The notes below the pieces were generated by a model. It worked only from the letters and a program-made list of their open reading frames with translations, was not told the origin of the DNA and did not search any database. The position numbers were made by a program, and so were the translations under genes. Source: an uncultured Bdellovibrionales bacterium (GTDB lineage: Bacteria > Bdellovibrionota > Bdellovibrionia > Bdellovibrionales > JAMPXM01). From it: a stretch of 53,178 nucleotides of DNA. Below are positions 1-9,140 of the stretch, one piece after another; positions within the stretch are counted from its first letter, which is position 1; each line of letters begins with the position of its first letter. The DNA is taken from NCBI GenBank assembly GCA_937927435.1, contig CALBDW010000106.1, positions 1 through 53,178 of the forward strand, written 5' to 3'.

Positions 1-1
1 A

Positions 2-1441
2 GCAGCGCAGACCGCGGGAGTCGAAGGAAAGACGCTTTCGGCTCCCCACCAGACTCTGGTCGAGCGCTTAAAGAGCGATATCCGCAAATCGGGCTTTAAG
101 GAAGGCGAACTGGGAATATGGGTGGGAGCCCGCGTGCGGAAAGAGAGCGGCCGGAGCGAGATCGAGACGTATTTCGACCAAAACGCCAACAAACTTTTTA
201 TTCCCGCCTCGCTTTCGAAACTCGTGACATTGGGCGCCGTTCTTCACGACCTTCATCCAGCTTACAAATTTAAGACGACTTTGGTTTCCGACGGGAAGAT
301 CGAAAACGGGACCCTCAAAGGCGATCTCTATTTGAAGGGCGGCGGCGATCCCTCTTTCGTGTCGGAAAACATGTGGATTCTTGTGAATGAATTGGTCCGA
401 ACCGGCGTGAGCGTTGTTGAAGGCGATATCGTTGTCGACGATACGCGATTCGACCAGGTCCGGTGGGGAGAAGATCGGGAAGACGTTCGCGTCGACCGGG
501 CGTATGATGCCCCGCTTGGTGCAATGTCGATGAACTGGAACTCCGTTACGGTTTACCTGAGACCCGGCGAAAAAGTGGGCGACAAACTGAAGGTGCACGT
601 CGATGTGGCGAGTCCCTATATCAAAGTGAGGAACGATTCGCGCACGGTGGCGGCTGGACGGGGCCGCAATGTGACGGTCGAGCGGAGGAGCGAGAAAGAC
701 TTCGAGGGTGACGTCATCGTCGTCTCGGGCTCGATGGCGGCGGACCAGCCCGAAATGGTGGTTTACAAGAACATTACCCGGCCAGAAATCTGGTCGGGCT
801 ACAATCTCGTAGAATTCTTGAAGCAAAGAGGAATCTCGGTGAAGGGTAAGGTCCGACGCGGGCAAGCGCCGGCAAGCGCCGTCGTGCTCGCGACGGCGGA
901 GAGTAAGCCGCTCGCGTTGATCGCTGCCGATATGGCGAAGTGGTCGAATAACTACGTGGCGGAGATGCTGGTGAAGAATCTCGCGGCCGAGGCCGATCCA
1001 AACCGGCCGGCCACGACACCCGCCGGACTGGCGCGAGTAAAGAAATACTTGGAAGCCGCAGGTCTCAAATCATCCGAATATGAGTTTATCAATGCATCCG
1101 GCTTCACGCGCCGGAACCGAATGACTCCGTTCCAGCTGGGCCAACTGCTCGAGTACGTGCGTTCGGATTTTACGATTTATCCGGAGTTTCTCGCCGCTCT
1201 TCCGATCGCCGGGATCGACGGCACTTTGCGCAGTCGGATGAAGAGCCGGCCTGCGGAGCGCTGGATTCGCGCGAAGACGGGTCTTCTAAACGGAGTCGTC
1301 GGCTTGGCGGGATTCGCGGGGCGCGCGAACGGTGAGGTGCTCGCTTTCGTTTTCATCTATAACGGGAGTGGACGCGAAGACCGCGCCCGCGCCCTTTTCG
1401 ATCAAATGGCCGCCCGTCTTGTCGAGGATGCGGCGGGATGA
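2..1441 (+). CDS. dacB: D-alanyl-D-alanine carboxypeptidase/endopeptidase, PBP4 (DacB) family, 5' truncated
   Basis: Periplasmic serine peptidase of family S13 that trims D-Ala from peptidoglycan stems and cuts D,D-crosslinks. The reading frame is open to the left edge of the window with no stop, so the gene begins outside; 479 residues are visible, close to the full length of E. coli DacB, so probably only the signal peptide is missing. The three penicillin-binding motifs are present and in order: SLSK (SxxK, codon at 209), SNN (SxN, codon at 944) and KTG (codon at 1274). A GTG at 122 could be taken as a start, but the upstream codons already read as family-like sequence (VERLKSDIRKSGF). The stop overlaps the next gene in an ATGA, so it is translationally coupled to the lytic transglycosylase, a second peptidoglycan enzyme. 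Confidence 0.92.
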   Translation, partial: AAQTAGVEGKTLSAPHQTLVERLKSDIRKSGFKEGELGIWVGARVRKESGRSEIETYFDQNANKLFIPASLSKLVTLGAVLHDLHPAYKFKTTLVSDGKIENGTLKGDLYLKGGGDPSFVSENMWILVNELVRTGVSVVEGDIVVDDTRFDQVRWGEDREDVRVDRAYDAPLGAMSMNWNSVTVYLRPGEKVGDKLKVHVDVASPYIKVRNDSRTVAAGRGRNVTVERRSEKDFEGDVIVVSGSMAADQPEMVVYKNITRPEIWSGYNLVEFLKQRGISVKGKVRRGQAPASAVVLATAESKPLALIAADMAKWSNNYVAEMLVKNLAAEADPNRPATTPAGLARVKKYLEAAGLKSSEYEFINASGFTRRNRMTPFQLGQLLEYVRSDFTIYPEFLAALPIAGIDGTLRSRMKSRPAERWIRAKTGLLNGVVGLAGFAGRANGEVLAFVFIYNGSGREDRARALFDQMAARLVEDAAG

Positions 1442-2787
1442 GAATGTGCGGTCGGTGTTCTCGTCCGATCGTCTTCCTATGGACGCTCGCGTTTTTGTTC
1501 TCGTCTCCCATTCTCGCGCAGAACGCGAAGGCGGAACCCCTGTCGACGCCGGCCCGAAAGAGTCGGTTGAACGGGATTTTCAGTTTCTTCTTTTGGGGAA
1601 GCTCAAGCACTGATCAAACGCCGGCTGCTTTTGAGGAAGGGATCTCCAATTATGTTCGCTTATCGCCGGAGCAGTTGAACTCCGCGCGTCCGTGGCGTCC
1701 GCCGGTCTATTCGGGACAAGAAGGCGCTTTGGGTTGGTCAAGCGACATTTTTCAAGTTCCCAAAGGGATGGAAAGCCGCGTCCGTTTTTGGAAAGATATC
1801 TACACGAAGTACACTTCGGACCAAGGCGTCTTGCATGACCGCGATAACTTCGACGTCATTTATGAAGTCGTCGAATTCGGTCCGATCACGAATGAGCGGG
1901 CGAGGGAAAAGCTGGTCGAAGAGCGGCGCAAAGCTGTCGCTGCCGGCCGCGGAGTCGATCCGAAGAAAATCCGCTTCCAGCTCGGCCAAAAAGACATGTT
2001 CTACGCCGGCATCTATCATTCCGGCCGTTATCTTGAGGAGATGGAGAAGATTTTCCGCGAAGAACGTCTGCCTATCGAGCTGACGCGGATTCCCTTCGTC
2101 GAAAGTTCATTTAATATTTACGCGCGTTCGAAAGTCGGCGCGAGCGGCGTTTGGCAGTTCATGCGACGAACGGCCCGCCCGTATTTGAAAATCACGAAGG
2201 AAGTCGATGAGCGCAACGACCCCATCAAAGCGACTCGGGCGTCGGCCCGGCTTCTCCGGCAGAACTATCAGATACTCGGGTCGTGGCCGCTCGCCGTGAC
2301 CGCTTACAATCACGGCGCCAACGGGGTCCGTCGAATCGTGCGCGAATTGGGAACAGACAATATCGTGGAAATCGTGTCCCGTTATTCTTCGAAGACATTC
2401 GGTTTCGCGAGCGAAAACTTCTATGCCTGTTTTCTCGCCGCGCTGGAGGCGGAGCGCGAAGCGCGCAAGTATTTCCGGGAACCGAGATGGGCACCCGTGC
2501 TGGATGTTGTCGAGATCCGCCTACGTAGGCCGATGCCGTATTCGCTTCTAGTCGACTTTTTCGATGGCGATAGGAAAGCGGCCGAACTCGCCAACCCGCA
2601 TATCTTGGCGCGCGTGCGCAAAGGGCGAGCGCGTGTGCCCTCGGGACACTTCATTCGGGTTCCGATGCCGCGGAAAGAACTCGCTGAAAACTTGCAACGA
2701 GGAAAAGTTTCCCAAGTTCAAGCGGCGAAGGAACTGAAACGTAAGGGGGGGACCTCGCCCGCTACTTCGCAAGGCCCGGTAAATTGA
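1438..2787 (+). CDS. mltD: Membrane-bound lytic transglycosylase, MltD-like (SLT domain)
   Basis: Cleaves the MurNAc-GlcNAc bond of peptidoglycan with formation of 1,6-anhydroMurNAc. The 449-residue protein has an N-terminal hydrophobic signal segment (about residues 12-28, ending LAQ). The goose-lysozyme-type SLT domain lies at about residues 210-340: catalytic Glu222 in RIPFVESSFN, then GASGVWQFM and TAYNHGANGV, the usual family blocks. The C-terminal part (HILARVRKGRARVPSGHFIRVP) resembles the linker/LysM-like end of MltD proteins, but no clear LysM repeat is seen. It starts inside the stop of the dacB-like gene (ATGA). Its 3' end overlaps the convergent peptide-binding gene by 26 bases, with no obvious terminator between them. 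Confidence 0.9.
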   Translation: MRMCGRCSRPIVFLWTLAFLFSSPILAQNAKAEPLSTPARKSRLNGIFSFFFWGSSSTDQTPAAFEEGISNYVRLSPEQLNSARPWRPPVYSGQEGALGWSSDIFQVPKGMESRVRFWKDIYTKYTSDQGVLHDRDNFDVIYEVVEFGPITNERAREKLVEERRKAVAAGRGVDPKKIRFQLGQKDMFYAGIYHSGRYLEEMEKIFREERLPIELTRIPFVESSFNIYARSKVGASGVWQFMRRTARPYLKITKEVDERNDPIKATRASARLLRQNYQILGSWPLAVTAYNHGANGVRRIVRELGTDNIVEIVSRYSSKTFGFASENFYACFLAALEAEREARKYFREPRWAPVLDVVEIRLRRPMPYSLLVDFFDGDRKAAELANPHILARVRKGRARVPSGHFIRVPMPRKELAENLQRGKVSQVQAAKELKRKGGTSPATSQGPVN

Positions 2788-4291
2788 TCACTTGGTAAGG
2801 GCTTACTTGGAAATTCTTAAGACTCTTGGAAACTCCGAAGATTTGCAGGCGTAACGCCAAGGGGACGATCACGATGTCACGTTCGACGACGAATCGGTTG
2901 GCGCGTCGGACGAGTTCGGCGCGGTCGGGGCCCAAGGGCGTCGTCCGGATTTTCGCGAGCAGATCCTGGAACTTTTCGCTTTGATAGTGCGAGAAATTCG
3001 GGCCTGAGGAAGAGCTGAAGATCTCAAGGTGCGAGATCGCGTCGTCGAAGATCGCGCTCTTTCCGAGGTAATACATTTCGGGCGGATCACTTTGCAGCCG
3101 ATGGAGCAAGGTTTTTAACTCCATGGGCTCCAGTTCCACAGTGACGCCCAGGGACTCTTTCAAATCGCTTTGGACTTTTTCGACGATGATCTTTGAGGCC
3201 GCCGAATTCCCGTATGCAAGACGAATTTTAGGCTTTTTCTCGAGCGCGCGAATTTTCTTTATCTCCTCCGGCGCGGAAATCGGATCGAGTTCCTCATGCC
3301 CCTCGAGAATCTTCGGGACGAAAGAGGCGGTCGGCTCATATATGCCTTTTAAGACGACGCCGAGGCCGTCACGGTCGACACTTGCCGCGACGGCCCGCCT
3401 CCATGCGATGTCGTTGAAGGGGGGACGCGAGACATTGAACGAGAGATAAAAAACCGTTGTACTCGGTGCCGTCTGGATGAGTCCTTTTTGCGAGAGACGT
3501 GCAGCTTCGGTCGGCGTGACAGTCGATATGATGTCGAGCCGACCGGCTTCGAACAGGTTCATCGCTGTGATTTCTTCTTGCAGAATGCGGTAAAGGACGG
3601 GTAAGCGCGGCGGCCCCGGATAATAGGGGTTCGGCTCCAAGCGGATTTCGCTCGCGGGTTTATAAACCGAGATCACGTAGGGCCCCGTCACGGGAAGTCG
3701 GGGCGACCAAGTCCGACCTGCGGCTTCGAACGCGTCTTTCCTGAGGGGGGCGGCGGCCGGCATGCTGAGAACAAGAGGGAGGATCGGATCGGGGCGTTCG
3801 AGCTTAATGACGAGTTCATCGCTTTCGCGACCGACGCCGAGCGCGGTGTGTGGCTTCCGGCCCATGTAATAGTCGCGGGCTCCTGCAATGGCGAAGAAGT
3901 GCTCCGCATCCTGCGATGCGGTCTCCGGAGCTAAAAGGCGGGTGAAGCCGAAGACGAAATCGTCGATCGTGACGGGTGCGCCGTCGGACCATTTTGCATC
4001 CGGCCGCAGTTTAAAGCGGTAGGTCAGGCCGTCGTCGGAAACGCGGTATTCCGACACAAGGCCTTTTTGCAGCTTTCCCTGGGAATCGAGCTTGAACAAA
4101 CCTTCGACGACGTTGCGGAGGATCCCCAAGGAGTATTGGTCCATGGCCCTTGCCGGATCCAGGGTTCCGGGTTCGCCGCCGATTTGGATCCGGATCATTC
4201 CGCCTTCCGAGTTCCTGGAGCCAAAAGGGAACGAACAGGCCGAGAAGGCGAGCAGTGCAAGTAACGCGGCCAGCGAGATGAACCGACGCAT
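2762..4291 (-). CDS. Extracellular solute-binding lipoprotein, peptide/oligopeptide type (SBP family 5)
   Basis: Substrate-binding component resembling OppA/DppA of peptide ABC importers. The 509-residue protein has a lipoprotein signal (MRRFISLAALLALLAFSAC, lipobox FSAC). It then shows the family N terminus (GEPGTLDPARAMD, GLFKLD, VSDDGLTYRFKLRPDAKWSDG) and ends in the usual family-5 C-terminal lobe. The start at 4291 is preferred over the ATG at 4324 because it has GGAG seven bases upstream and puts the signal peptide at the N terminus. No permease or ATPase gene is nearby, so either the transporter is encoded elsewhere or the protein is a peptide scavenger or sensor. It lies 56 bases downstream of the Rieske oxidoreductase gene and may share its transcript. 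Confidence 0.88.
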   Translation of the reverse strand: MRRFISLAALLALLAFSACSFPFGSRNSEGGMIRIQIGGEPGTLDPARAMDQYSLGILRNVVEGLFKLDSQGKLQKGLVSEYRVSDDGLTYRFKLRPDAKWSDGAPVTIDDFVFGFTRLLAPETASQDAEHFFAIAGARDYYMGRKPHTALGVGRESDELVIKLERPDPILPLVLSMPAAAPLRKDAFEAAGRTWSPRLPVTGPYVISVYKPASEIRLEPNPYYPGPPRLPVLYRILQEEITAMNLFEAGRLDIISTVTPTEAARLSQKGLIQTAPSTTVFYLSFNVSRPPFNDIAWRRAVAASVDRDGLGVVLKGIYEPTASFVPKILEGHEELDPISAPEEIKKIRALEKKPKIRLAYGNSAASKIIVEKVQSDLKESLGVTVELEPMELKTLLHRLQSDPPEMYYLGKSAIFDDAISHLEIFSSSSGPNFSHYQSEKFQDLLAKIRTTPLGPDRAELVRRANRFVVERDIVIVPLALRLQIFGVSKSLKNFQVSPYQVINLPGLAK

Positions 4292-4347
4292 GGGATTCTC
4301 CGTGAAAGTGGTGTCAGGATTCATGATTCACGAGAATCGTCGGCCGC

Positions 4348-5973
4348 TCAACTTTTTCGGAATTTGCAGATAAACATGGAGGGGAGAAGAGGGCCGAGCG
4401 GGCTGGGTGGCTCGTCCGGAGATTCGTAGCGTTCGGCGACGAACGGCGCGTTTTCTTCGTACTCCTCGCTGGCGAGGTCAGAAAGCGCGGGCCCGTTGAG
4501 CAACTTACCATACGGATCGAATCGTGAGCCGTGACACGGGCAGTCCCAGCTTTTTTCAGCCTCGTTCCACTGCACATAACAGCCGAGGTGCGGACACACG
4601 GGAGAAAGAAGGTGCAGTTCCCCTTCGGGGTCGCGGTAAACGGCGACCTTCTTCGCGCCGATGCGGATGATCGCGCCCTCGTTTTCGCGCAATTGTGAAA
4701 CGTCGCTCGCCTGAGCGGGTGTGAGCCGGTCGCCGATCAAGTGTGACGGGTAATCGATGTTTTCACTTAGGAAGTTGCGGATCGAAGCGAAAGGTTTCAC
4801 GCGTCCGGCATCGTAAAGTTCAGACCACGGGTTCGGATTTTCAAGAATCAAATCCGAGATCAGCATTCCCGCGATCGTACCGAAGGTGATTCCCGCGCCA
4901 GAAAAGCCCGTCGCGACGTAAATGTTATTCGACATGGGGTTTCGTCCGATGAAAGGAAGGCCGTCCACGGATTCGATCACTTGGCCTGACCAGCGATGCG
5001 TTATGTCTTCGATCCCGAAACGGGCGTCCACCCATTCCTGCAAGCGCCGGAAGTGCATTTCCGTGTGTTGGTCTTGGCCGGTTTTGTGGTCTTCCCCTCC
5101 GACGATGAGATAGGACTTTCCGTTGAACTCGTACGAGCGGATGTAATGGTAAGGACCCATCGTGTCCCAATAGAGGGCGTCACGCTCGAAGTCTTTTCGG
5201 ACCACGGCCGCCAGAGCATAGGTACGGTAGGCCGCGATTTTGGTATGCAGAAAGAGTCGGTTCGCCGAGGGAACATTGGCGGCGACGATTACGTGATCGG
5301 CCAGAATCGTTCCCTGATCGGTGATCACGCGGCAGGGTTCCCCGTCTTCGACATCCGTCATTCTCGTGTCTTCATAAATCAGACAGCCTCGCCGGTTCAG
5401 TTCAGCGACGAGACCGGCTGCGTATTTCAGCGGGTTGATTTGAGCTTGATGTTCGAAGCGGATTGCGCGCTCCGTGCGGAACGGCAAGGGCGCCTCAAAA
5501 AGAAGAGAGTTGGGGACCCCGATGCGTAACGCGGCGGCGGCTTCAGCCTCCAGTTCCTCGGCCTCGCCCTGAACTTCCGTGAACAAATATCCGGGCACGC
5601 GTTTGAAGTCGCACTCGATTCCGAGATCCAGAACGTTCTGTTCAATTCGTTCGATCGCGCGGCGCATGGATTGGGCGGCCAGTTCCGCTCCCTCGAGGCC
5701 GAACTTCGAAATCAATTCCCGATAGCTGATATCGAAGACTTCCGTCAGGTGGGCGGTGGTATGGGACGTTTCACCCGAACAGACGCGGCCGAGATCAATG
5801 ATCGCGACCTTTTTGCCGGCCCGTCCGAGCAGCAAAGCCGCGGTCAGCCCGGTGACGCCCGCCCCGACAACGCAAACGTCAACGATAACCTCGCCGGTTT
5901 GCTGATCTTGCTTGGGGATTACGGCGGTGTCGGACCAAATAGGACGTGTTGAGTGGCGGCGCTGATCTGGCAT
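4348..5973 (-). CDS. FAD-dependent oxidoreductase (DAO superfamily) with C-terminal Rieske [2Fe-2S] domain
   Basis: Two-domain redox protein of 541 residues. The N-terminal Rossmann fold carries the dinucleotide motif VVGAGVTGLTAALLLGRAGKKV, followed by GRVCSGETSHTTAHL and a D-amino-acid-oxidase-like body. The last ~110 residues are a Rieske domain with both cluster-binding boxes: CPHLGC and CPCHGS (Cys-x-His and Cys-x-x-His). Such DAO-Rieske fusions are widespread but mostly uncharacterised; the substrate cannot be told from sequence. The start at 5973 (MPDQRRH) is chosen because GGAG lies nine bases upstream; an upstream ATG at 6018 would add 15 residues. No signal peptide is seen, so the protein is probably cytoplasmic. 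Confidence 0.88.
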   Translation of the reverse strand: MPDQRRHSTRPIWSDTAVIPKQDQQTGEVIVDVCVVGAGVTGLTAALLLGRAGKKVAIIDLGRVCSGETSHTTAHLTEVFDISYRELISKFGLEGAELAAQSMRRAIERIEQNVLDLGIECDFKRVPGYLFTEVQGEAEELEAEAAAALRIGVPNSLLFEAPLPFRTERAIRFEHQAQINPLKYAAGLVAELNRRGCLIYEDTRMTDVEDGEPCRVITDQGTILADHVIVAANVPSANRLFLHTKIAAYRTYALAAVVRKDFERDALYWDTMGPYHYIRSYEFNGKSYLIVGGEDHKTGQDQHTEMHFRRLQEWVDARFGIEDITHRWSGQVIESVDGLPFIGRNPMSNNIYVATGFSGAGITFGTIAGMLISDLILENPNPWSELYDAGRVKPFASIRNFLSENIDYPSHLIGDRLTPAQASDVSQLRENEGAIIRIGAKKVAVYRDPEGELHLLSPVCPHLGCYVQWNEAEKSWDCPCHGSRFDPYGKLLNGPALSDLASEEYEENAPFVAERYESPDEPPSPLGPLLPSMFICKFRKS

Positions 5974-6192
5974 GTCCCGTCTCTCCGTTGAGTCGCGACC
6001 CGAAAAACAGCCTAACATCTCAACGTCTTTTGTTTTGTTGAAAGAAATATGAAGAAACGGTGGCGATTGTTAACAAAACTAAACCGTGCCGCGAACAGTT
6101 AACCCTTCCTTAAGAGGGGATTGTCGCCTCATGATGGGGCGGATTTCCTAATTGCGCGGATTTGGTCCGCAAGAGGAACGGAGAAGAAACCG

Positions 6193-7668
6193 ATGGAAAT
6201 TGCCGGTAACACTTCAGTCATCGAACCTTCTTATCTCTCAGGGCGAGAACTCTCCTCTACCGTGGGGAAACGTTTTCTGGTCTTTGATGTCGACGGTGAG
6301 GCGGGAGCCGCGATCGATGAATGCTTCGGCGAAGAAAACGAGATCGCCCAAGCTCGTACGTTCCGGGATATCGAGGCGCTGCTGGCTCGCGGACGAGGCG
6401 GCGTTTTCGGTTACGATCTTTTGTTCTGGCACCTCGTCCCGCCGTGGGAAACCGGGCTCGAAGATCTGCATCGCCTGCGCGACGCTCATCCCGGCTTGCG
6501 AATCGCGCTCATGGCGCCGCAAGAGGCGTTGGCTTACGCGAAGGCGATTAAGCTTGCGGACGTCGATGCGTTTATCATGAAGCCGTTTCACTCGCCGGAT
6601 CTCGTCTGCGCGGTGGAAAAGGCCCTTGCGAAGAACCGAGCGGCAAGACCGGACGCGCGCGCGTCCCTCAATATCGTCAGCGGCTCGTCGGGGGTGATCA
6701 AGGCACCGGTGATCGAGGATGGAAGCGAACTCGGGCTGATCGGCAAAAGCGCCGAGATGCGCCGAATTTTCTCATTGATCCGCAAAATCGGGCCGACGTC
6801 GGTGAACGTCCTCATTACGGGCGAAAGCGGAAGCGGCAAGGAAGTGGTCGCCAACGCGATCCACCGCTGCAGCGATCGCGCGAATAAGCCGTTCGTCGCC
6901 ATCAATTGTGCGGCCATTCCAAGAGACTTGCTCGAGTCTGAACTTTTCGGACATGCCCGGGGCGCGTTCACCGGCGCGACGAACGCCCGCCGCGGTCTAT
7001 TTGAAGAAGCGCACGAAGGAACCATTCTTCTCGACGAAATCGGCGATCTTCCGCTCCCGTTGCAGGCGAAAATCCTGCGCTTAATCCAAACGAGACAGGT
7101 GAAGCCGTTGGGACAGAACGTTGCGCGCGAGGTCGATGTCCGCATCATTTCGGCGACCCATAAAAACTTGAAAGCGCTCATCCAGAAGGGCGAGTTCCGA
7201 GAGGACTTGTATTATCGCTTGAACGTGATGCCGGTCCATATTCCTCCACTGAGAGAGCGGAAAGAGGACATCCTTCCGCTTGTGGAATATTTTCTCCGTC
7301 GTTACGCCGAAAGGAGAAAGACGAGAGTGCCGGTTCTCAACAAAGGTGCCGAGCAAAAGCTTATGTCGATGCCTTGGCGTGGCAACGTGCGCGAGCTCGA
7401 GAACGTTATCGAACGCGCGATCGTTCTCTCGGACGGAATCACGATCACCGAAAGCGATATCGTGAACGAAGAAAGCGAGGAAATAATTCGGGTCACCGCC
7501 GAGGATCTCTTCAATAACGGAATGTCGCTCAAAGACATCGAACGGGAATACATCCGCTACGTCTTAACCCGCGTCGGAAACCGTAAAGAGGCCGCCACGA
7601 AAATTCTCGGCATTGACCGTAAGACTCTCTACCGCAAGGAGAAGCTCTACGGGCTCCGTCCGAATTGA
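6193..7668 (+). CDS. Sigma-54-dependent transcriptional activator with degenerate receiver domain (NtrC family)
   Basis: Bacterial enhancer-binding protein of 491 residues. Residues ~27-145 align to a response-regulator receiver, but the phospho-acceptor site is altered. Where canonical receivers read D-L-x-x-P, this one reads FWHLVPP, with His80 in the Asp position, while the conserved Lys130 (MKPF) is kept. The AAA+ domain is complete: Walker A GESGSGKE, the sigma-54-contacting GAFTGA loop, Walker B ILLDEIGD and the arginine-rich sensor region. A Fis-type helix-turn-helix ends the protein (RKEAATKILGIDRKTLYRK). The start at 6193 has GGAG nine bases upstream. No histidine kinase is adjacent. 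The altered acceptor suggests phosphorylation-independent control. Confidence 0.92.
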   Translation: MEIAGNTSVIEPSYLSGRELSSTVGKRFLVFDVDGEAGAAIDECFGEENEIAQARTFRDIEALLARGRGGVFGYDLLFWHLVPPWETGLEDLHRLRDAHPGLRIALMAPQEALAYAKAIKLADVDAFIMKPFHSPDLVCAVEKALAKNRAARPDARASLNIVSGSSGVIKAPVIEDGSELGLIGKSAEMRRIFSLIRKIGPTSVNVLITGESGSGKEVVANAIHRCSDRANKPFVAINCAAIPRDLLESELFGHARGAFTGATNARRGLFEEAHEGTILLDEIGDLPLPLQAKILRLIQTRQVKPLGQNVAREVDVRIISATHKNLKALIQKGEFREDLYYRLNVMPVHIPPLRERKEDILPLVEYFLRRYAERRKTRVPVLNKGAEQKLMSMPWRGNVRELENVIERAIVLSDGITITESDIVNEESEEIIRVTAEDLFNNGMSLKDIEREYIRYVLTRVGNRKEAATKILGIDRKTLYRKEKLYGLRPN

Positions 7669-7691
7669 ACGAAGCCCGCTCGCCCGGGCCG

Positions 7692-8618
7692 CTATTCGGG
7701 GAGAGCGCCGGAAGGTATTTCCGGTTGAGGCATCACTCCCGGCTGCGCTTCGGCCGGGTCTTCTTCCGGCGGAGGCGGTTCGTCGGCGACGGGAGCTTGG
7801 GTAAGAAACGGGCAGCGCGTGATCTGCGGGTCGAGCGAGGCTGTTTTCAACGACTGCAGGAGGCTCGCGTGCGATTCGACGAATCCGCCCGCGGATAAGG
7901 CGAGAAGGCGGGAGATTTCCGTCGGAACGATCTCAACGGCGACGGCCATTTGTCGGAGGTAATCCGCCGCGATCCGAACGGGGCGGTTACGGATTTCAGA
8001 AGCGGCTCCCCACTCGAGTATGTAGGTGCTCGTCGACATCACTTTCTGAAATTCCGGGCAGCGGTCGATCTTCGGCGCCGTCACGATGATTTCCAAACGT
8101 CGGGGTCCGGTGAGCACATATGTGCGCTTATTCTTGCCGTTCGCCGATTGGACCACCAGTTGCGTTTCGGAGGATGCAGAGGCGTCGATCTCATAAACAT
8201 CTTTCGCGCCGGACGAATTCTCGAATTCCAGCTTGGCACAGCCGTGCTGTCTCACGAGGGGAGCGTTTTCCGAGTAGTCCAAGGGAGAATGTTCGTCGAT
8301 CACGAACGAGGCGAGTGCCGATTCAGCGGCAAGGTTTCTCAATCGTGCGACCGGATATCCGTCCATAGCGACAGGCGCGATCGAGAACGACGTCGTATAC
8401 TTCCGTATCAAAACGCTTTCGGGAAAAGTGATGAGGCGATCGGTGATCAAAGAAAGGTCGAGACATCCGTGAGGAGACAGCTCTTCGGCTTTTAAGTCGA
8501 CGTTTGCTCCGATGTCGTCGAGCGATTTGTCGCGTGACTTATCGCCATCGTCGAGAAGCCCGCAGGAAGCGAGAACGAAAGCAAAGCAGATTGAGAAAAG
8601 ACGAGACCGTTTCGGCAT
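7692..8618 (-). CDS. Hypothetical lipoprotein with Pro/Glu-rich C terminus
   Basis: The 308-residue product is not recognised. It begins with a clear lipoprotein signal (LFSICFAFVLASC, lipobox LASC). A moderately hydrophilic body with five further cysteines follows, then a Pro/Glu-rich tail (PPPPEEDPAEAQPG) that could be an extended periplasmic or surface linker. AGGAGG sits about eight bases before the ATG. The gene is convergent with the sigma-54 activator, with 23 bases between stops, and divergent from the PKQ-repeat lipoprotein across a 500-base intergenic region. A short perfect inverted repeat (GGCAC-gatt-GTGCC, about 8648-8661) lies just upstream and could be an operator. No function can be assigned. 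Confidence 0.75.
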   Translation of the reverse strand: MPKRSRLFSICFAFVLASCGLLDDGDKSRDKSLDDIGANVDLKAEELSPHGCLDLSLITDRLITFPESVLIRKYTTSFSIAPVAMDGYPVARLRNLAAESALASFVIDEHSPLDYSENAPLVRQHGCAKLEFENSSGAKDVYEIDASASSETQLVVQSANGKNKRTYVLTGPRRLEIIVTAPKIDRCPEFQKVMSTSTYILEWGAASEIRNRPVRIAADYLRQMAVAVEIVPTEISRLLALSAGGFVESHASLLQSLKTASLDPQITRCPFLTQAPVADEPPPPEEDPAEAQPGVMPQPEIPSGALPE

Positions 8619-9055
8619 TGATTTATCCCTCCTTCTGCGTGCGTCTGGGCACGATTGTGCCGCCGATTAGATGCATCGTGATCGGTGTGGTCAACAAATT
8701 CTATTCAAAACAGCGGGACGTTCGGTCTCGCGTTTGGCGGGGCTAAAAGTATTTATAGAATAAATAATATGAGATTAGACGGAGATTGCGGAGACGAGTT
8801 CGGCTTACGGCGTGGCTAACGGGGCAGATTGCCTGGGCGCATGGGGTTTTTTGCGCGGTCTTTTGAAAACCTTCGGGAAATTTATTGACGTAAACCTGTG
8901 ACATACGAACACGCTTCGTTTTTTACTTACGTTCGCAAAAACAACGCCAAGCACGCGGATTTGTTACGAGCTAACGAAGACACGTTGGGCAAAATTGATT
9001 TAGTTTCATCGCTCGAACTCGAGGCATGCTCCTTTGCCTGATTCGGAAGTCGAAT
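8619..9055. other. Long divergent intergenic region
   Basis: About 440 bases with no convincing gene, between a minus-strand lipoprotein gene and the plus-strand PKQ-repeat lipoprotein gene. It holds a small inverted repeat near 8648 and an AT-rich patch near 8745-8772 that could contain a promoter for the minus-strand gene. Open frames here are short and lack ribosome-binding sites. The right end runs into the sigma-54-type promoter at 9056. Confidence 0.5.
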
Positions 9056-9070
9056 TGGCATTGTGGTTGC
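9056..9070 (+). promoter_or_regulatory. Sigma-54 (-24/-12) promoter for the PKQ-repeat lipoprotein
   Basis: TGGCATTGTGGTTGC followed by A: GG and GC doublets are at the exact sigma-54 spacing and TTGCA matches the -12 box. Predicted transcript start is near 9082, about 60 bases before the ATG at 9141. Two sigma-54 activators are encoded in this window. Match to the published consensus is by eye only. Confidence 0.72.
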
Positions 9071-9140
9071 AGACTTGGTTCTTCGTACAGAGGAGTTGCC
9101 GAAACTTTCGGTGCAACTTGATCAACCTAAGGAGGACGAG

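Noticed and set aside
8885..8890. TTGACG as a possible sigma-70 -35 box upstream of the repeat lipoprotein
   Set aside because: No acceptable -10 sequence at 16-18 bases; the sigma-54 element at 9056 is a much better match.
8898..9041. 48-codon plus-strand frame from a GTG, product beginning VTYEHASFFTYV
   Set aside because: No ribosome-binding site, no recognisable features, and it ends just before the sigma-54-type promoter; probably chance.
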